A DNA stretch of 43,575 bases. Source: Desulfovibrio desulfuricans (GTDB lineage Bacteria > Desulfobacterota > Desulfovibrionia > Desulfovibrionales > Desulfovibrionaceae). Every line of letters begins with the position of its first letter. The first letter of the stretch is position 1. A program made the position numbers and the translations under genes. Below are positions 39,828 to 43,575 of the stretch, in pieces. The stretch is taken from NCBI GenBank assembly GCA_003251995.1, contig QKDT01000015.1:1-43575 (forward strand), read 5' to 3'. Under the pieces are notes generated by a model, which worked only from the letters and a program-made list of their open reading frames with translations, was not told the DNA's origin and searched no databases.

Positions 39828-40313
39828 CTAATTAAAAGGCACGTCTTCCATGTTGGAGGCTTCTGAAGGAAAGCGAGGGCCTAAGTCGTCTTGAGCCTGT
39901 GGCGGCTGCTGCCTCTGGGCATTGCCCCTTGCCGCTGGCTGCTGCCGTGGTGCGCCCTGCGGCTGGTCTGCGCCGCCCTGTCCATCACCCTTGCGGTCAA
40001 GGAACTGCACGCGCTGGGCTTTGATCTCTGTCACATAGCGGTCTTGGCCTTGTTGGTCTTGGTATTTGCGAGTTGCGAGGCTCCCTTCGACATACACAAG
40101 GCTGCCTTTTTTGAGGAAGTTTGCGCAGTTTTCAGCCTGACGCTGGAAGCATGATATTTTATGCCACTCAACACGATCAACTTTGTTGCCATCCTGCCCG
40201 GTGTAACTTTCGTCTGTAGCGACAGAAAAGCTGCACACTGGCGAACCTGACTGCGTGTAACGAAGCTCTGGGTCTTTACCGAGCCTGCCTATTATCTGCA
40301 CTTTATTGAGCAT
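39828..40313 (-). CDS. ssb: Single-stranded DNA-binding protein, 161 aa
   Basis: Starts MLNKVQIIGRLGKDPELRYT, a classic SSB OB fold, with WHKISCFQRQAENCANFLKK and VYVEGSLATRKYQDQQG. The C-terminal tail is Gln/Pro-rich and ends MEDVPFN, acidic like the DIPF tip that binds partner proteins, with one extra Asn. It overlaps the exonuclease gene by 11 bp, a recombination module. Confidence 0.93.
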   Translation of the reverse strand: MLNKVQIIGRLGKDPELRYTQSGSPVCSFSVATDESYTGQDGNKVDRVEWHKISCFQRQAENCANFLKKGSLVYVEGSLATRKYQDQQGQDRYVTEIKAQRVQFLDRKGDGQGGADQPQGAPRQQPAARGNAQRQQPPQAQDDLGPRFPSEASNMEDVPFN

Positions 40314-40893
40314 TTGCGCTCCTTACGCTATTTACAAGTTCAATGGCTTTTGCGTGCGCCAGTTTGCAACGTTCCTGTAACGCGCCGATGATTCCGGCAT
40401 TCGGTTCAACGCGCTTGATCATAAGTTGGTATTGCGCAGGGCAGCGGGGGTCGTAGCTGATGAAGTCAATCCACTTTAGCCCGAATATCCATAGGTAGCC
40501 TTGCACCTGGTATTCATATTCTGCGCAGTGTTCATCGAAGTGGAAAAGATGCTTCTGTGAGCTGCGCGGGCATTTAATTTCAATTCCGCCATCTGGCCCA
40601 ACAAGGCCGTCCATAGTGCCCCCAACATAGGGCAATTCTTTACTCACTCCAAAGCCGGACTCGCGGACGTCTGCAAGTGTTAGCCCAGCGTAGACAAACC
40701 GTGCGTTGTCTTCCTGCTCTTTTCCCCACTCAAGCGATTCTGCGGTTATTTCATCGTCACGGTCTGCATCGAGCAGATCAAGTGCAAGCTGCTCAATGTG
40801 TCGCATGGCAGTTTTTCCAAACGCTTCTTTTCCTTTACCGTGCGTCATCAAGTCGGGGAACGTGGACGCTGTGATGAATCCACGCCTAGGCAC
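40303..40893 (-). CDS. YqaJ-type (lambda exonuclease-like) viral recombinase, 196 aa
   Basis: The D-(E/K) nuclease core appears as VGGTMDGLVGPDGGIEIKCP and YEYQVQGYLWIFGLKWID. The N-terminal RRGFITASTFPDLMT is the usual lead. Degrades one DNA strand to make single-strand tails for annealing. Neighbours: SSB downstream and a gene of unknown type upstream in the annealing protein's usual place. Confidence 0.88.
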   Translation of the reverse strand: MPRRGFITASTFPDLMTHGKGKEAFGKTAMRHIEQLALDLLDADRDDEITAESLEWGKEQEDNARFVYAGLTLADVRESGFGVSKELPYVGGTMDGLVGPDGGIEIKCPRSSQKHLFHFDEHCAEYEYQVQGYLWIFGLKWIDFISYDPRCPAQYQLMIKRVEPNAGIIGALQERCKLAHAKAIELVNSVRSANAQ

Positions 40894-41380
40894 TTTGCGC
40901 CTCTTCTATGAGCATTTTTGCCATGTCCGGCGCAACGCTGAAATATTTGCGTATGCCGTCAATGGTGTTTGTACCTTCGCGGATTGCCTTGACAGCCCCG
41001 GCCCACTTGGGGTGTTCCGGCGTAAGTTCAGGCAGTGTTACTTGCGGGATTTCGGGTCGAATGCGCAGGCAGTCCACCTCTTCGCCCTTGAGCTTTGTTT
41101 TGGTGACATACACGCGGATGTGCTTTCCAACCCACTGCTCAATGTATGGCGTGGCGTACAGCTTTGTGATTGTTTTGCAGTTAGTGCGATTTATGACCAT
41201 AGGCTTCTCACGCTCCGCGAAGTGCGCGACGGTGCATTCCTCTCCCTTACCTCCGCCCATCTGCACAAATTCGCGCACCACGTTTTTGATGGTGAGAATT
41301 TTTTCTTCACCGGGCTGGAAAGCGTATGCGCCGAGATAGTCAGGATTGCAGTACGTTTTCCAGTGCGTAAGCTTGTCCAT
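40886..41380 (-). CDS. Conserved phage protein next to the exonuclease, 164 aa
   Basis: Starts MDKLTHWKTYCNPDYLGAYA, then GGKGEECTVAHFAEREKPMV and TPYIEQWVGKHIRVYVTKTK. I know this as a common phage early protein of unknown function beside YqaJ. The C-terminal ~50 residues may be a helical peptide-binding module. Its place suggests a strand-annealing or replication-loading partner; not demonstrated. Confidence 0.65.
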   Translation of the reverse strand: MDKLTHWKTYCNPDYLGAYAFQPGEEKILTIKNVVREFVQMGGGKGEECTVAHFAEREKPMVINRTNCKTITKLYATPYIEQWVGKHIRVYVTKTKLKGEEVDCLRIRPEIPQVTLPELTPEHPKWAGAVKAIREGTNTIDGIRKYFSVAPDMAKMLIEEAQSA

Positions 41381-41383
41381 TGC

Positions 41384-41452
41384 CTACTCCTTTTGGTTAT
41401 ATTCAGCACACCCCGGCCCCGCCGTTGGGCAGTCTGCGACATGGCGGCACAT
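41384..41452 (-). CDS. 22-aa cysteine-containing peptide
   Basis: Perfect GGAGG 5 nt before ATG 41452. The peptide MCRHVADCPTAGPGCAEYNQ plus KE has three cysteines. The stop overlaps the ribosome site of the next gene, so coupling is likely. Short but with the best initiation signal in this block. Confidence 0.5.
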   Translation of the reverse strand: MCRHVADCPTAGPGCAEYNQKE

Positions 41453-41454
41453 AA

Positions 41455-41706
41455 CTACCTCCTCGGCGCTTGCTGTGCACCACTCCTGCGCTGATTGTTG
41501 TCCATACGGCATACCCAGCACAGTGACCGGCCCGGCTCGGCAGGCTCATTGCGGCACCGCTGGCATATGCCGCGCTCCTTGCACCATGCCTGTGTATCGG
41601 CGTAGTAGACCAGCATGTACCTGCGCTGTTTGTCGCGGCGCTGGTACACTGCGGCGTCAACATGGGCGCAGGCGGCGCGTATGTCCGTGCGGGTTACGCT
41701 GGTCAT
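41455..41706 (-). CDS. Zinc-binding small protein, 83 aa
   Basis: A four-Cys cluster near the C terminus, CQRCRNEPAEPGRSLCWVC, forms a treble-clef-like site. The N-terminal half is helical and basic. Four-base overlap with the upstream gene. Function unknown. Confidence 0.65.
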   Translation of the reverse strand: MTSVTRTDIRAACAHVDAAVYQRRDKQRRYMLVYYADTQAWCKERGICQRCRNEPAEPGRSLCWVCRMDNNQRRSGAQQAPRR

Positions 41707-41900
41707 GCCTTGCCCTCGGCCTTGCTGATGGCGGATTTCACTTCTTCAATTACATGAAAATTGTCTGGAAAGTCATAATAACCAAACAATATTTCCAATG
41801 GATTGAGTGCGCTTATTAGAGCTGTTTTCATTTCACGAACAAGAATTGTTAGATCGCAATTTTTTGATTGTAGCTCTTCTATTTTGTCTATATCAGCCAT
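41703..41900 (-). CDS. Helical small protein, 65 aa
   Basis: ATG at 41900 is preferred to GTG 41903 because AGGGGGG lies 4 nt upstream of it. MADIDKIEELQSKNCDLTIL and LVREMKTALISALNPL suggest an N-terminal coiled coil. Starts at the last base of the previous stop (TGATG). No family recognised. Confidence 0.6.
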   Translation of the reverse strand: MADIDKIEELQSKNCDLTILVREMKTALISALNPLEILFGYYDFPDNFHVIEEVKSAISKAEGKA

Positions 41901-41968
41901 CACGCCCCCCTTGCCTTCTGGAACGCCTGCGCAACCTCGTCCATTGTCATCGGTGTTTTATGCGACAT
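41900..41968 (-). CDS. 22-aa peptide similar to the end of the upstream gene
   Basis: MSHKTPMTMDEVAQAFQKAR plus GA. The MTMDEVAQAF part matches MTMEEVVQAF in the upstream ORF 41958-42119, showing a local tandem duplication. It overlaps both neighbours. The ribosome site is weak, so translation is uncertain. Confidence 0.4.
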   Translation of the reverse strand: MSHKTPMTMDEVAQAFQKARGA

Positions 41969-42119
41969 AAATACCACTACCCCTTGCCGCGTTAAAAGCC
42001 TGAACAACTTCTTCCATCGTCATGCACCATGCAATCACTGCGGGCCTGCCCATGAACTTGAACACGCACTTGATGGGCCGCAAACGGCGCTTGGTAGTGT
42101 TGAATCGCATTGTTGCCAT
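41958..42119 (-). CDS. Small basic protein, 53 aa
   Basis: ATG overlaps the previous stop (TGATG), with GAGGTG upstream. It begins MATMRFNTTKRRLRPIKCVF and ends with MTMEEVVQAFNAARGSGIYV plus A. The C-terminal half recurs in the next ORF. Unknown function. Confidence 0.5.
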   Translation of the reverse strand: MATMRFNTTKRRLRPIKCVFKFMGRPAVIAWCMTMEEVVQAFNAARGSGIYVA

Positions 42120-42460
42120 CACCGCACCTCGTATTCTGTGCAGACCTTGTGCACGGTTACAGCGATTGCCGTCTGGCCCTCAAGGGAATCTACCTCTGCC
42201 TTGTGTATGGCCCGCTGAGCTGTTGCCATGCTCACCCAATCGCCGTTGGTGAACAGCACATAGTCGCCGGGAGTAAGCTGCTCCATGTTTATTTCGCACC
42301 GCTCAACGTGCTGGCGGATGCGCTCGCCGTATTCCTTGGAGGCCTCAAGCTGTGCGCGGAGCTCGGCGTTCTCGTCACGCAGCCGGGACAGATCGTTGAA
42401 GTCGCATGATTCGGACGTAAACGGGATAACCTTTGCTGCCTGTTCGGTTGTAAGACTCAT
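42119..42460 (-). CDS. Coiled-coil early protein, 113 aa
   Basis: ATG at 42460 with GGGGG upstream; the longer frame to 42520 lacks a ribosome site. LRDENAELRAQLEASKEYGE is a coiled coil, followed by LTPGDYVLFTNGDWVSMATA, a small domain with HKAEVDSLEGQTAIAVTVHK. Unknown function. Confidence 0.6.
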   Translation of the reverse strand: MSLTTEQAAKVIPFTSESCDFNDLSRLRDENAELRAQLEASKEYGERIRQHVERCEINMEQLTPGDYVLFTNGDWVSMATAQRAIHKAEVDSLEGQTAIAVTVHKVCTEYEVR

Positions 42461-42485
42461 GGCGTACCCCCATGTTGTTGTGCGG

Positions 42486-42605
42486 CTATTTGCGCGTTCT
42501 GATGCCTGACGCGATTTCAAGGAGCAAAGTTTTGATCTCGTTCTTGCCCCAAGAATTTTTCGTTTCCAAAATCTCGTAAAAGAGCTTGAGTTGTTCCTGT
42601 GTCAT
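42486..42605 (-). CDS. 39-aa helical protein, first gene of the leftward early operon
   Basis: GGGGG with a 4-nt spacer before ATG 42605. MTQEQLKLFYEILETKNSWG and then KNEIKTLLLEIASGIRTRK is a compact amphipathic sequence. No clear promoter was found in the 140-bp gap upstream. Confidence 0.5.
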   Translation of the reverse strand: MTQEQLKLFYEILETKNSWGKNEIKTLLLEIASGIRTRK

Positions 42606-42745
42606 ATGTCCCCCATGTTGTTGTTTGGGCCTTGTGGATGCCGTGGGCAACGGGTCGCGTCCGACAAGGCTGGTGTCATAAGCACCGCGCACACGCTAGC
42701 AAGTGCGCTGCATTCACCTTTGCCCCCGGCCCACAATTCCCAACG

Positions 42746-42773
42746 AAAAAGCCGGGAGCACAACGCCCCCGGC
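42746..42773 (-). terminator. Terminator of the LRR-like gene
   Basis: On the minus strand, GCCGGGGGC-GTTGT-GCTCCCGGC followed by TTTTT, ten bases after the stop of the LRR-like gene. Ends the leftward operon that starts at PL. Confidence 0.85.
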
Positions 42774-42782
42774 CCATATCTT

Positions 42783-43575
42783 CTACTTCGCAAAAAACTG
42801 CGCAAAATCACTTCCGCCGAATTGTCCCTTGGTCAGTTCGCATATTTCGCGGATGCTGTACTGTTCCTTCACGGCAGTGAGGCGTTCAACAAATCCGCGC
42901 GTGCCTGCGGAACATGCCCCGGTAATAACGCGGTAGGCTTCAATCGCTTTTTCAAAAGGCAACACGCTGTCCATGGTGAGGTCTGCGTATTGGCTCTTGT
43001 CGCGGCTGCCTATTTTGTATACCAGATCAGCCCTGGCAGCTTCCAGTGTGACGCCATGCGCCCACTTCCCCTTGCTGTCTGTGACGAGATATTCAACGCT
43101 CTCCTTGCCAATTTGGCGCGTTCGGTAGACGTTGCCTTTGTGCGAAACAACTTCGGAAAAAATGCCGTCAGCACTTACGTATTTACCACCCTGCCACGAA
43201 AGGATAAAATCTTCTGGAAATGATTTTGATCTGATTTTTTCTGCATCACTGTCACTGATCTGCGTGCCGCTGAGGTAGAGGGAGCCGCCCACTACCAGGT
43301 TGTCAGGCAGCGTACTGATCTGCGTGCCGCTGAGGTCGAGGGAGCAGCCCACTACCAGGTTGTCAGGCAGCGTACTGATCTGCGTGCCCCTGAGGTCGAG
43401 GTAGCCGCCCACTACCAGGTTGTCAGGCAGCGTACTGATCTGCGTGCCCATGAGGTCGAGGGAGCCGCCCACTACCAGGTTGTCAGGCAGCGTACTGATC
43501 TGCGTGCCCCTGAGGTCGAGGTAGCCGCCCACTACCAGGTTGTCAGGCAGCGTACTGATCTGCGTGCCCCTGAGG
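42783..43575 (-). CDS. LRR-like tandem-repeat protein, C-terminal part
   Basis: Continues the gene that starts at 228 after the ends are joined over 34 bases. Repeats LVVGGSLDLSGTQISTLPDN run through to about 43254 with substitutions (GCSLDL, GGSLYL), then a unique C-terminal domain of ~145 residues starts IRSKSFPEDFILSWQGGKYV and contains DSKGKWAHGVTLEAARADLV and YRVITGACSAGTRGFVERLT. This C-terminal domain recurs in phage and bacterial repeat proteins as I remember; its role is unknown. No signal peptide. Confidence 0.75.
   Translation of the reverse strand, partial: LRGTQISTLPDNLVVGGYLDLRGTQISTLPDNLVVGGSLDLMGTQISTLPDNLVVGGYLDLRGTQISTLPDNLVVGCSLDLSGTQISTLPDNLVVGGSLYLSGTQISDSDAEKIRSKSFPEDFILSWQGGKYVSADGIFSEVVSHKGNVYRTRQIGKESVEYLVTDSKGKWAHGVTLEAARADLVYKIGSRDKSQYADLTMDSVLPFEKAIEAYRVITGACSAGTRGFVERLTAVKEQYSIREICELTKGQFGGSDFAQFFAK
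43254..43575. repeat. 60-bp tandem repeat, second block
   Basis: Units start at 43302, 43362, 43422, 43482 and 43542, plus a diverged partial unit from about 43254. Units differ by only a few bases, often changing Gly-Tyr to Gly-Ser or Arg to Ser or Met. The final 34 bases repeat the first 34 of the window. Confidence 0.95.

Noticed and set aside
43254..43575. CRISPR array
   Set aside because: The repeats are contiguous 60-bp units without spacers and are in frame as 20-residue protein repeats.
1..43575. Diversity-generating retroelement, retron, toxin-antitoxin pair or CRISPR-Cas/anti-CRISPR locus
   Set aside because: No reverse transcriptase, Cas protein, VR/TR pair or recognisable toxin family was seen among the translated frames. 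Unknown small genes cannot exclude anti-CRISPRs.

Overview
This window looks like a nearly complete temperate siphophage (or excised prophage) genome. It carries P27-type TerS, TerL, an HK97-type portal, ClpP-like protease and capsid, a long tape measure and a lambda J-like tip, together with a tyrosine integrase, a tRNA-derived attP and an S24 (LexA/CI-type) repressor. The last 34 bases (43542-43575) are identical to the first 34, and joining the ends over that overlap restores one open reading frame across the join. The sequence is therefore best read as a circular map of about 43.54 kb. The ends fall inside a 60-bp tandem repeat, so the true copy number is uncertain. Protein style suggests a Desulfovibrio-like (Desulfovibrionaceae) host, but that is a judgement from memory of similar proteins and was not tested.

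Layout. (1) 42.7 kb through the ends to 1.7 kb, leftward: a repeat-rich LRR-like protein gene, small genes, and a long structured leader. (2) 1.7-1.8 kb: two divergent sigma70-type promoters, each overlapped by a TGTTC-N8-GAACA operator. The same operator lies in the repressor/Cro intergenic region at 3.5 kb. (3) 1.8-2.43 kb, rightward: a second structured RNA region ending in a 49-codon ORF that converges on the repressor operon. (4) 2.4-3.4 kb: the repressor and a partner gene, leftward. (5) 3.5-11.1 kb, rightward early genes: Cro-like protein, four tiny membrane proteins, CII-like regulator, replication organiser, DnaB helicase, RuvC-like resolvase, nucleotide pyrophosphohydrolase and metallophosphoesterase. 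(6) 11.2-13.0 kb: lysis genes (pesticin-type endolysin, 3TM holin, membrane/coiled-coil protein) behind their own probable promoter. (7) 13.2-33.7 kb: packaging, head and tail genes, including a -1 frameshift tail chaperone and one reverse-strand moron with its own promoter. (8) 33.7-33.93 kb: attP, made of a tRNA-Glu-like 3' end flanked by six RTGTGCYAA-type arm sites. (9) 33.9-42.6 kb, leftward: int, xis, Ea22-like and Lar-like accessory genes, a PAPS-reductase-family protein, SSB, YqaJ exonuclease and several very small ORFs.

The most unusual part is the 1.26-2.43 kb block. Repressor-controlled divergent promoters fire into two ~440-500 nt regions with little coding capacity and many perfect stems. 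In the leftward one a long hairpin has G-U pairs only in the transcribed sense. The rightward transcript would run antisense into the repressor operon. I could not assign either RNA to a known family.
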